Origin: Chloroflexota bacterium
GTDB lineage: Bacteria > Chloroflexota > Anaerolineae > 4572-78 > J111
DNA length: 64,000 bases
Assembly (NCBI GenBank): GCA_016860845.1
Contig: BOKF01000041.1
Coordinates: 1 to 64,000 of the forward strand
Direction: 5' to 3'
Below, piece by piece: positions 5,767 through 12,345 of the stretch (the first letter of the stretch is position 1; each line of letters begins with the position of its first letter). Under the pieces are notes generated by a model that saw only the letters and a list, made by a program, of their open reading frames with translations, was not told the origin of the DNA and ran no database searches. Position numbers and translations under genes: made by a program.

Positions 5767-6275
5767 GCGCATGGCCCCAATTTGACCGATGGATGGCCGA
5801 ACAGAAGGAATTGATCGCCCAGACAGGGAGGGATTACCCCCCCCTGGCCCTGGACATTGTAGAAGACCCCGGCCCCACCGGGGACAACAAAAATCAAAAC
5901 GGTTTTATTGCACAGGAGGCAACCATGTTTGATTCTGATTTGACCGAGGTAATTTCTACCCAGGAGAAGCCGCCGCAGGGGCCGCACTGCGAATACTGCG
6001 GCACGCCCCTCAAAGAGGCCAAGCAGGCCCGTGCTATCCACCTACGGCACTGCCAGGCGTACAAGCTGGCAAAAGTCGACCAGGACGCGCCGCCTTACCC
6101 GGCTGCCGGGACCAACGGCCAGGACGTGATCCTGACCCCGGAGCGGGCCTCGAAGCTGTGGCAGGCCGTCACCGGCGGCACGCTGGTGATGACGATTGAG
6201 GCCGGCCAGGTCGTGTGCCGGGTCAGCAAGTCATCCTTCGACAAGGCCCTGCCGGTCCTGTTGGACCTGCTGTAA
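5763..6275 (+). CDS. C2HC zinc-finger phage protein (possible fused start)
   Basis: 170 aa from ATG 5763, coupled to the previous stop. A zinc motif CEYCGTPLKEAKQARAIHLRHC occupies residues 80-101 (CxxC-x13-HxxxC), followed by a tail ending DKALPVLLDLL. A much stronger start lies inside: AGGAGG five bases before ATG 5924 (residue 55), behind a hairpin leader nearly identical to the untranslated one before 4759. The most economical reading is a 116-aa protein from 5924, with the first 54 codons being an older short gene whose stop was lost. Confidence 0.6.
   Translation: MSAWPQFDRWMAEQKELIAQTGRDYPPLALDIVEDPGPTGDNKNQNGFIAQEATMFDSDLTEVISTQEKPPQGPHCEYCGTPLKEAKQARAIHLRHCQAYKLAKVDQDAPPYPAAGTNGQDVILTPERASKLWQAVTGGTLVMTIEAGQVVCRVSKSSFDKALPVLLDLL
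5868..5921 (+). promoter_or_regulatory. Repeated 5' leader, copy 2
   Basis: Hairpin CCCGGCCCCACCGGG with ACAA at 5868-5887 and TTTTATTGCACAGGAGG before ATG 5924, matching 4709-4756. Here it lies inside an open frame, which bears on the start choice for the zinc-finger gene. Confidence 0.45.
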
Positions 6276-6286
6276 GGAGGCCGACG

Positions 6287-6595
6287 ATGCTCCAGCAAAT
6301 AACCACCAGTAAAAAGCGGCCGGCCCGCAAATCGGCCCCGCAGGGCATCAAGCGCGGCATTCTCTTTTTCAACCGCAAGCACCAGCCGGCCGCGATCGCC
6401 GTGAGGATGGCCCTGGCCGAGTACCGCGCGGCCCCGCACACCCAGGGCTACGCACCCAGGGAAGTTTATTTCCACCCGGACGAGTGCCCCGAAGCGGCCG
6501 TTATCACCGGTTTGACCGTCTACACCGACCGGCAGATCAGACCCGGCCACGTCCGGGTGACGACCAACGTCGTGGAGTATGTCGAGGGCTTATGA
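6287..6595 (+). CDS. Unknown small phage protein
   Basis: 102 aa from ATG 6287 with AAGGAGG six bases upstream. A basic N-terminus (SKKRPARKSAPQGIKRGILFF) leads into a strand/helix domain (KHQPAAIAVRMALAEYRAAPHTQGY, AVITGLTVYTD, HVRVTTNVVEYV). No catalytic motif. Its stop overlaps the next ATG at 6592. Confidence 0.55.
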   Translation: MLQQITTSKKRPARKSAPQGIKRGILFFNRKHQPAAIAVRMALAEYRAAPHTQGYAPREVYFHPDECPEAAVITGLTVYTDRQIRPGHVRVTTNVVEYVEGL

Positions 6596-6807
6596 ATGGG
6601 ACGCTCGACTTCCTGGGCCGGGGAAACATCCCGCTCCTGGCCTTTCTCAAACGGTGCCGGGGGAGCGGCGGGCGGCCCAGCCCGGTCATAATGGGCCTGT
6701 ACGTGGTCCGCTACGAGTGCGCCCACTGCGGCGCCCGGTTCGGCGTGGCCGAGGTGGAAGGCAACACAACTCCCGACCATGAGGCCGCAGAGAGCCGGGC
6801 CAATTAG
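6592..6807 (+). CDS. Small protein with one CxxC knuckle
   Basis: 71 aa from ATG 6592, chosen for the ATGA overlap with the previous stop. Centre reads VVRYECAHCGARFGVAEVEG, half of a zinc ribbon; no second cysteine pair is present, so a dimer or an incomplete site is possible. C-terminus is acidic. Confidence 0.5.
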   Translation: MNGTLDFLGRGNIPLLAFLKRCRGSGGRPSPVIMGLYVVRYECAHCGARFGVAEVEGNTTPDHEAAESRAN

Positions 6808-6811
6808 GAGA

Positions 6812-7111
6812 ATGATGAAACGCAACCGTTTAGGCCACCCGACAGGGCCGACCATGCGTATCGGCGGCAAAGTGGTCAGCAGGATCACGGCCCGCTACGA
6901 CTACCGCTGCGCCGAATGCCTGGGCGCGCTGGAATACTGGAACGCCGGGGTGCGCTGCGCTACAAGCAGTGCACACCGGGGATTCGTTCACAAGAGCGAG
7001 GCGGCCCGGCTTCGGGCGGCCCAGCAGAAAAATATCAAGCAGTTGAGCGAGGTCTACGAGATCGTGGACGGAAAGGTGAGAATCAAGAATGAGCATCAAG
7101 GGACTGACTGA
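6812..7111 (+). CDS. Small zinc-ribbon protein
   Basis: 99 aa from ATG 6812, with TAGGAG directly upstream. YRCAECLGALEYWNAGVRC plus a later His (AHRGFVH) gives a CxxC-x12-C-H type site around residues 30-58. The C-terminal half is helical (SEAARLRAAQQKNIKQLSEVYEIV). It overlaps the RDF-like gene by 23 bases, so it is in the same operon, perhaps as a DNA-binding partner. Confidence 0.6.
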   Translation: MMKRNRLGHPTGPTMRIGGKVVSRITARYDYRCAECLGALEYWNAGVRCATSSAHRGFVHKSEAARLRAAQQKNIKQLSEVYEIVDGKVRIKNEHQGTD

Positions 7112-8336
7112 TTTAAGCGCGGCCTTCCCGCGCATCGGCGAACTGCGCAAGGGCGAGAAAAAGCCGGAAACCGGCAACCGCCCCGGCAAGGACCTGACCT
7201 ATTTTCGTTTTACCAGCGACGATTCGCTGGCTATAAAGAAATTCAACGAGGCGTACCCTGACCAGGAGGCGCTGCGCAACATCAACGTTTTTTTGCCGCA
7301 CCGGACGACCGACGAAAATATTGACAGTTGGATCGAGAAATGGGTCGCCGGCGGCCTGGTCTACCGCTCCGACGGTGAGACGCTGGTCCTGTGGCGCAAC
7401 GAAAAAGGCGGCTATTCGCTCGAACCCAGGCCGGACCCGTATCGGGAACTGGACGCAAACGGCAAGCGCAAGGACGGCAGCGGCCAGGTCGGACGGCTGG
7501 CGGTCATCATCCCCGAACTGGGCCGCTTCGCCACCGTGACCATCCTGACCACCAGCAAGCACGACATCATGAACCTGACCCGCCAACTGCGCAGTTACGA
7601 GGCCCTGCGCGGCGACCTGCGCGGGATCCCGTTCGTCGTCAAGCGCCGGATGTACAAAATCAGCACGCCCGGCCAGGGTGGCGAGCGGCTGCGGCGCGAA
7701 AAGTGGCTGCTCTCTATCGAGACTCAGCCGGCCTGGACCATGGCCCAACTGGGCGCAATGGAACGAGCCGCGCTGCCGGCGGGTGACATAGTGGAGGCGG
7801 AAGAGGCCGAATTTACCCTGCCTCAACTACCCGCCGGCATCTCTGACCCGTTTGACGAGCCAGAGGAGGAAGCGCCGCCGGAGCAGCCGACCCGCAAAAT
7901 CCTTTCACCGCGAGAATTAAAAGAGGCTATCGAAAAAAAGACGGCTAAATCCACCCTGCGCGACAGGGAGACCGGCGAGTTCCTGCCGGTCGCGCTCCAC
8001 CCCTTTGGTAGCAAAACGGCCAACCTGGTCAGCGCCAAATTCGAGGAGGCGTTCAGGCCCGATCCCAGGGCCGGCAAAATGTACCATGCCGCCCTGAAAT
8101 GGTTGACCGGCCAGGAGAGCGCCACCCAACTAACGGCGGCCCAGGCCGACGCGGTGCTTGACTGGCTACTGAACGGCAACAAAGAATTGAAGTGGAAAGC
8201 GGTTGTAACCATGCCCGCGCCGGAGGAAGCCCTGGCGGTTTACCAGGAGGCGGTCAGGACAGAGGTGGCGACCCAGAAGGAGGCCGGCCAGCAGGAACTA
8301 TTTGGCGAGCCGGTCCAGGACGAGATCGAATTTTAG
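7089..8336 (+). CDS. Gp3-like / recombination-directionality-factor family protein
   Basis: 415 aa. The opening MSIKGLTDLSAAFPRIGELRKG followed by PGKDLTYFRFT is what I recognise from the Gp3-like family (phage proteins annotated as recombination directionality factor-like or hydrolase/metal-binding). Residues 1-230 form that domain; an acidic, proline-rich linker (about 235-265) joins a helical C-terminal part. In phiC31, Gp3 turns a serine integrase toward excision. This element uses a tyrosine integrase, so the name need not give the role here. Family members also occur in early operons of phages without serine integrases, where a DNA-recombination or repair role is as likely. Confidence 0.65.
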   Translation: MSIKGLTDLSAAFPRIGELRKGEKKPETGNRPGKDLTYFRFTSDDSLAIKKFNEAYPDQEALRNINVFLPHRTTDENIDSWIEKWVAGGLVYRSDGETLVLWRNEKGGYSLEPRPDPYRELDANGKRKDGSGQVGRLAVIIPELGRFATVTILTTSKHDIMNLTRQLRSYEALRGDLRGIPFVVKRRMYKISTPGQGGERLRREKWLLSIETQPAWTMAQLGAMERAALPAGDIVEAEEAEFTLPQLPAGISDPFDEPEEEAPPEQPTRKILSPRELKEAIEKKTAKSTLRDRETGEFLPVALHPFGSKTANLVSAKFEEAFRPDPRAGKMYHAALKWLTGQESATQLTAAQADAVLDWLLNGNKELKWKAVVTMPAPEEALAVYQEAVRTEVATQKEAGQQELFGEPVQDEIEF

Positions 8337-8341
8337 GGAGT

Positions 8342-8364
8342 TGACTGTAAACCGTTTACAGTCA
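8342..8364. promoter_or_regulatory. 23-bp palindrome, TGACTG...CAGTCA type
   Basis: Arms TGACTGTAAAC (8342-8352) and GTTTACAGTCA (8354-8364) are perfect reverse complements about one central base. It lies in the gap before the PRTRC cassette. An 11-bp-arm palindrome of the same geometry and same outer hexamers lies at 8860-8882 and 42113-42135, and an imperfect relative at 38924-38945. Likely binding site of a dimeric regulator or of the ParB-like protein. Confidence 0.6.
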
Positions 8365-8432
8365 GATTGTTGACAAACCAAACCGCCGGGCGGCCCTACC
8401 CCCGCCCGGCCCATTTTTACAGGAGGCTAATT

Positions 8433-9599
8433 GTGAGTGATTATTACAAACCCGACGACCCCAACCTGGTCTTTATCCAATCCCGGGCCGAGATAGACCT
8501 GGCCCTGGTCGAAGAATACGCCCAGATGATGCGCGACGGGGTCCAGTTCCACCCGGCCAGGGCCATCGCGGAGGGCTACACCATTTACGTCTTTGACGGC
8601 TTTCACCGGGGAGAGGCGGCCAAATTGGCCGGCCAGCTTCTTTTTGTTTCATCCCGGCCGGGGACCCGGGCCGAGGCGGAATGGGCCGCCCTGAACGCCA
8701 ACCAGGACCACGGCATGCGGCGAAGCAACGCCGACAAGCAAAAGATCGTCAAGCTGGCCCTGACCCACGAGTTTGGGGCCAAGCTGAGCGACCGGCAGAT
8801 CGCGCACCATTGCGGGGTGCATCATACGATGGTGGGCAGAATTAGGGGCGAGCTTGAAATGACTGGTGCATTGCACCAGTCAGATACCCGTGTCGGCGCC
8901 GATGGCCGGGAGATCAACACGGCCAACATCGGCAGCAGCCAGCCGGACTACGTCACCATCTGGGAATTGGGGCAGGGGGTCAAGGCGTGGGTCACAGCCA
9001 AATACAGCAGCTACCCCCGGGGCCAGATCGAGACCCTCCAGGCCATCAAGCAAAAGCGGGACGAAGGGCCGGCCCTGCTGGAGGAGCTGCTGACCGGCGA
9101 TGTCCTGCCCGGCCCGCGCCGCAAGGGCGATGTGGTCCAGGCGGTCAACAACGTCCTGGCCCAATTGGAGGAGCAGGAGCGGCAGGCGCTACGGCAGGCT
9201 CAGGACGTGGCCGCGCCGGCGCCGGAAGAATCTGGCGCAGAAGAGACCCAGCCGGACTGGCTCGAAGAGACCTCCGCGCCACCAGGCGGCCAGGTCGAAG
9301 CGCCGCTGGAACAGGAGGGTACTCCCCTACCCCCGGCCCCCATCCCCCAACCCCTGTCCCCCGCTCCTCCTCCCCCACCTCCCCCTCCGGCCCCAAAGCC
9401 GGCGGCGACGCCGGACTGGCACCTGCACATTACTCTGAAATCTACCGGCATCTGCCTGGTCACATTGGCCCAGGCCGGGCAAGCCGAGCCGGCGGCCAAC
9501 CTGGTCACGCACGTGGACCAGGTGCTCGACCAGGTCGAGCAGGCCCTGGGCCGGCACGTGCCCAACTTCAACGGCAAAGAAAAGGAGATGATTTACTAA
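8433..9599 (+). CDS. ParB-related protein of the PRTRC cassette
   Basis: 388 aa from GTG 8433 (AGGAGG seven bases before). Residues 10-90 form a ParB-type N-terminal domain with the motif DGFHRGEAAKLAG, followed by an HTH (LSDRQIAHHCGVHHTMVGRIRGEL, about 115-140). A long proline-rich linker (about 275-320) joins a C-terminal strand-rich domain (WHLHITLKSTGICLVTL) and a last helix. A ParB-related protein beside ThiF, ubiquitin-like, E2-like and JAB genes defines the PRTRC (ParB-Related, ThiF-Related Cassette) arrangement known mainly from plasmids. Its stop overlaps the next start (TAATG). A 23-bp palindrome lies inside the gene just after the HTH. Confidence 0.82.
   Translation: MSDYYKPDDPNLVFIQSRAEIDLALVEEYAQMMRDGVQFHPARAIAEGYTIYVFDGFHRGEAAKLAGQLLFVSSRPGTRAEAEWAALNANQDHGMRRSNADKQKIVKLALTHEFGAKLSDRQIAHHCGVHHTMVGRIRGELEMTGALHQSDTRVGADGREINTANIGSSQPDYVTIWELGQGVKAWVTAKYSSYPRGQIETLQAIKQKRDEGPALLEELLTGDVLPGPRRKGDVVQAVNNVLAQLEEQERQALRQAQDVAAPAPEESGAEETQPDWLEETSAPPGGQVEAPLEQEGTPLPPAPIPQPLSPAPPPPPPPPAPKPAATPDWHLHITLKSTGICLVTLAQAGQAEPAANLVTHVDQVLDQVEQALGRHVPNFNGKEKEMIY
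8860..8882. promoter_or_regulatory. 23-bp palindrome inside the ParB-like gene
   Basis: Arms TGACTGGTGCA and TGCACCAGTCA around one T. The whole 23 bp recurs exactly at 42113-42135, 33 kb away, in an unrelated gene on the other strand. Identity between two unrelated coding contexts argues for a DNA-level function, such as a parS-like site for the ParB-like protein. Confidence 0.6.
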
Positions 9600-10039
9600 T
9601 GGCTACCATTTACGAGCACAACGGCAAGGAACTCTTCAAGGACGAGGCGGACGCCTACGAGATCGAGGATATCCGCACCCATTACGCCCAATTCAACAAA
9701 GAGTTACTTTCGGCTACCTACACGGTCATTCCGGCCGAGAAGGAAGGCGAACCGCGCAAGGTCGTCTTCGCCAAGAAGACCGGGACGAAGGGAGGGCAAG
9801 ACCCGATCATCGCCGCACTGCTCTCCGTACCCCCGGCCCGGCCCGAAGCCTTTGGCCTGCTGGCCGAGCTGCTCTCGGACCCGGAGAAGCTGACCCCGGA
9901 AATATTGCTCTTTAAGGGCGCGGAAATCTGGGCCGCCGAGAATGACCTGTGGGAACTGGCCTCACGGAGCCATCTCGCCGTCCAGCGTGTTTTACAACTG
10001 AAGCCGGCCCCGGCCCCGTTCGTGCCGGCAGGATTCTAA
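9599..10039 (+). CDS. Ubiquitin-like protein (PRTRC system protein C type) with C-terminal extension
   Basis: 146 aa, ATG overlapping the ParB-like stop (TAATG). Residues 1-64 match the PRTRC protein C pattern, a beta-grasp (ubiquitin-like) fold: MATIYEHNGKELF, a helix around ADAYEIEDIRTHYAQFNKELLSA, then strands TYTVIPAEKEG and RKVVFAKKTGTKG. As I recall, other members stop at or near GTKG. Here the domain ends in Gly65-Gly66 and runs on into an 80-residue helical tail (QDPIIAALLSVPP... to PAGF). That is the layout of a precursor that a JAB peptidase trims to a free Gly-Gly end; the JAB gene lies two genes downstream. Processing is inference. Confidence 0.75.
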   Translation: MATIYEHNGKELFKDEADAYEIEDIRTHYAQFNKELLSATYTVIPAEKEGEPRKVVFAKKTGTKGGQDPIIAALLSVPPARPEAFGLLAELLSDPEKLTPEILLFKGAEIWAAENDLWELASRSHLAVQRVLQLKPAPAPFVPAGF

Positions 10040-10875
10040 TGCTCGCGCAAGCCGAGGGCCGGGTGTTACGCCCGGCCTCCCTCCTGCGGCCGCTGCGGCT
10101 GGATAAGGCGGCCAACCTGCTGGGCGACTTTGGCCGGCAGGCGCGGGTGCTGGCCCTGATCCAGACCAACTTCCCGGACGACTGGCAAGGAGAGTGGGCC
10201 GTCGAGGCTAAAGATTGGTTCGAGCACTACTGCGAATTCCTGCGGGCCGTCGAGGCTAAAGATTGGTTCGAGATAGACTGGCCCACTCTCCAGATGTGGG
10301 AGCAGAACTGGATGGAGACCGGCGACGACGAATGCGCCGGCTTTGACATCCCGAGCGACTATTTGCTGGGCATCCCGGTCTACTGCTTCGGCTGGGACGT
10401 GACCGAGCCGGAACTCGAAATGGGCGACCCGGCCACCATCCAGGATTACCCGGCCCTAGAGCTGCTGCGCTTCCTGGTCCTGGGCACGGAGAAGGGCCGG
10501 GTGGTGAGCGATTACATGGAACAAATGCTGGAGACGCTGGGCTTTTACCGCCTGGACTATTACAGCCGCAACGACGCCCGCGCCCGGCTGGAGCGGGCCG
10601 GCCGGCGGCAGAAGCCGCCCTGGAAGTGGCTGGCCGAGATGGCCGATTTTGCCTGCGACCGCTCCGGCAACATTATTCTGGACACGACGGTTGACAGCCA
10701 TGACCCGTGGCCGTGCCGGTGGACCTGGGACAAGGACCTGGAGACGATCAAGGGCGCCTGGGCCAGGGCGAAGCCCACAGTCGAGCATTTTAGAGAATTC
10801 GTGGATCGGGTGAACAGCAAGGACGATCTGGAGTACATCGCTGCTGTGGCGATGGGTAAACGGAGGCGAAAGTGA
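10039..10875 (+). CDS. Unknown acidic protein within the PRTRC cassette
   Basis: 278 aa from ATG 10039, overlapping the previous stop. Rich in Trp and acidic residues; helical. No family recognised; by position it could be a divergent PRTRC protein E or F or a substrate of the system. It contains an exact internal duplication: the peptide AVEAKDWFE occurs twice, 16 residues apart, because 29 bp are repeated with a 48-bp period (10196 and 10244). Cys residues at DDECAGF, PVYCFGWD and FACDR could form a metal site. Its stop overlaps the E2-like start at 10872. Confidence 0.65.
   Translation: MLAQAEGRVLRPASLLRPLRLDKAANLLGDFGRQARVLALIQTNFPDDWQGEWAVEAKDWFEHYCEFLRAVEAKDWFEIDWPTLQMWEQNWMETGDDECAGFDIPSDYLLGIPVYCFGWDVTEPELEMGDPATIQDYPALELLRFLVLGTEKGRVVSDYMEQMLETLGFYRLDYYSRNDARARLERAGRRQKPPWKWLAEMADFACDRSGNIILDTTVDSHDPWPCRWTWDKDLETIKGAWARAKPTVEHFREFVDRVNSKDDLEYIAAVAMGKRRRK
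10196..10272 (+). repeat. Tandem 29-bp exact duplication inside a gene
   Basis: 29 identical bases at 10196-10224 and 10244-10272 (period 48 bp), beginning GGGCCGTCGAGGC and ending GGTTCGAG. Frame is kept, and no silent difference has accumulated, so the event is recent. Confidence 0.85.
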
Positions 10876-11576
10876 ATCTACAAGACGACACGATAGACCT
10901 GGCCCTGCCGGTCTATCCCCAGTTTGAATTCAAGGAGGACGACTACGACAGCATCAAGTTGCGGCTTGACCTGTACGGCTCAATGATCGCCGCGACCAGG
11001 TTCAACGGCCAGGGCCGGCCCGTCGAGACCTATGCCCTGGACCCGGCCGACGTGGCCACGGCCCTGGCCAACGTTCCGCTGGTGTCCGGCCTTCTGCCGC
11101 GCCACTGCCTCTTCTGGGGTAAAGCCAATGGCGGCGAGCGGCTGGCCATCTTTGTCGAGCCAAAGGTCTGGCCGGTCAGTGTCGAGCGGGAAAAGGAGAC
11201 CTGGTACGTGCCGATGCCCGGCCTGGTTTTTATCGGCCAGGGCGGCAAATACACCCTGTACGCGGTCAAGGAGCAGTATTGGCCCGTGGCCGACACCCCG
11301 CTGTACCACGCCCCATGCCCCAACGTCTGGGGCAATACCGGCATCTGCCAGGGCAACGCGCCCTTCCCGGAGGCGCGCGCGGCCACGATCTGGCAGGCAG
11401 TCGAGGTCTTTTTTGCGAGCGGGTTCAACAACCACCTGGCCCAGGGCAAGAGCAAGGCGCACAAGGACAACATCCTGAAGATATGGCGCGCCCTGCACGA
11501 GGCCAATGCCGGCGAGTACCCGCTCGACGACCTGGTCGAGACCGGCCGGACTCTGGCCAAGGTGGTGACAGAATGA
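10872..11576 (+). CDS. E2-like conjugating protein (PRTRC system protein B type)
   Basis: 234 aa. PRTRC protein B is proposed to have an E2 (UBC)-like fold. The segment LYHAPCPNVWGNTGICQGN (residues 145-162) fits the region in which the family keeps its conserved cysteine; Cys159 in GICQGN is my candidate for the thioester cysteine, Cys149 the alternative. The helix after it (FPEARAATIWQAVEVFFASGFNNHL) ends with a conserved-looking NNHL. It sits between an unknown protein and the JAB peptidase, overlapping each by four bases, so stoichiometric co-expression is expected. Regulation would come from the cassette's first promoter. Confidence 0.8.
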   Translation: MNLQDDTIDLALPVYPQFEFKEDDYDSIKLRLDLYGSMIAATRFNGQGRPVETYALDPADVATALANVPLVSGLLPRHCLFWGKANGGERLAIFVEPKVWPVSVEREKETWYVPMPGLVFIGQGGKYTLYAVKEQYWPVADTPLYHAPCPNVWGNTGICQGNAPFPEARAATIWQAVEVFFASGFNNHLAQGKSKAHKDNILKIWRALHEANAGEYPLDDLVETGRTLAKVVTE

Positions 11577-12199
11577 AGCCGCTGCCCAACCCGGTTGATT
11601 ATTATATCTACACCGGTCAGGAAATCCCGGCGCCCACCCTGTACGCCTACCTCATGGCCGGCAACGGCGTGATCAAGCTGGCCGAGACGGCGCATTTCCG
11701 GGCCGCGGCGCCGGTCTATCCCTACTGGGCCGCCGTGGCCGGCCTGCCCGACTACCCGCCGGGGATCGAGCTAAAAGTCCCCAAAATCCCGGCCCGCTGG
11801 CTGTATCTGGTTCTGGACCACGCCCGTAACTGCGGCCGGCATATCGAGCAGATGTACCATTTCCACTGGTGGCCGGTCTCGTCCGGCCCCGGCTTTGCTC
11901 CGCTGGGCCGGGGGGAGTGGCGGGTGAGCATCCCCCGGCAGCAAGCCAGCGCCGGGCGGGTCAGTTACCACGGCGGCGGCGATCCGACCATCGTGCTGGA
12001 TCTGCACTCCCATCACGCGATGTTGTCGTTCTTTTCATCAACCGACAACGGCGACGAACAGGGGCTGAGGTTTTACGCGGTGATCGGCCGGATCTATGAC
12101 CAGCCGGAGCTGCGGCTGCGGGTGGGGGTCTACGGCGATTGGCTGGAACTGGACCCGCTGGACTTATTTGACGGCCTGGGGCCGTTTGTGGAGGCGTGA
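11573..12199 (+). CDS. JAMM/JAB metallopeptidase (PRTRC system protein A type)
   Basis: 208 aa from ATG 11573 (ATGA overlap). The JAMM motif is complete: His145-Ser-His147, seven residues, Ser155, two residues, Asp158 (HSHHAMLSFFSSTD). It predicts a zinc-dependent deubiquitinase-like peptidase that cleaves after Gly-Gly. Preceding strands (DPTIVLDLHSH) and following strand (LRFYAVIGRI) match the JAB fold. The upstream ubiquitin-like protein with an internal Gly-Gly is the natural substrate. It overlaps the tiny SH3-like gene by one base. Tail phages also use JAB proteins in tail assembly, but those are fused to NlpC domains and lie beside tail genes, unlike here. Confidence 0.85.
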   Translation: MKPLPNPVDYYIYTGQEIPAPTLYAYLMAGNGVIKLAETAHFRAAAPVYPYWAAVAGLPDYPPGIELKVPKIPARWLYLVLDHARNCGRHIEQMYHFHWWPVSSGPGFAPLGRGEWRVSIPRQQASAGRVSYHGGGDPTIVLDLHSHHAMLSFFSSTDNGDEQGLRFYAVIGRIYDQPELRLRVGVYGDWLELDPLDLFDGLGPFVEA

Positions 12200-12345
12200 T
12201 GTTTCAGGTCGGCGACCGGGTTTACTGGCAAGGCTGGATCGCTTATATCCTGGCCTTTCGCTGCTCCGGGAGCCGCGTTGTCATCAGGCTGGTCATCGGC
12301 CAGACCAAAACTGTTTCGGTAGAAAATATTTCGAGGTACCCTTAA
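12199..12345 (+). CDS. 48-residue SH3/KOW-like small protein
   Basis: ATG 12199 to TAA 12345, overlapping the neighbours on both sides (TGATG and TAATG). The sequence MFQVGDRVYWQGWIAYILAF then a strand-rich second half ending SVENISRYP has the FxxGDxVxW opening typical of small SH3-like barrels. Perfect coupling on both sides makes it a real gene of the cassette. It could be an adaptor or an RNA/DNA-binding barrel; no such member is part of the standard PRTRC set that I know. Confidence 0.65.
   Translation: MFQVGDRVYWQGWIAYILAFRCSGSRVVIRLVIGQTKTVSVENISRYP

Noticed and set aside
8342..8882. Classical parS site for the ParB-like protein
   Set aside because: No TGTTTCACGTGAAACA-type sequence is present; the TGACTG palindromes are only candidates.
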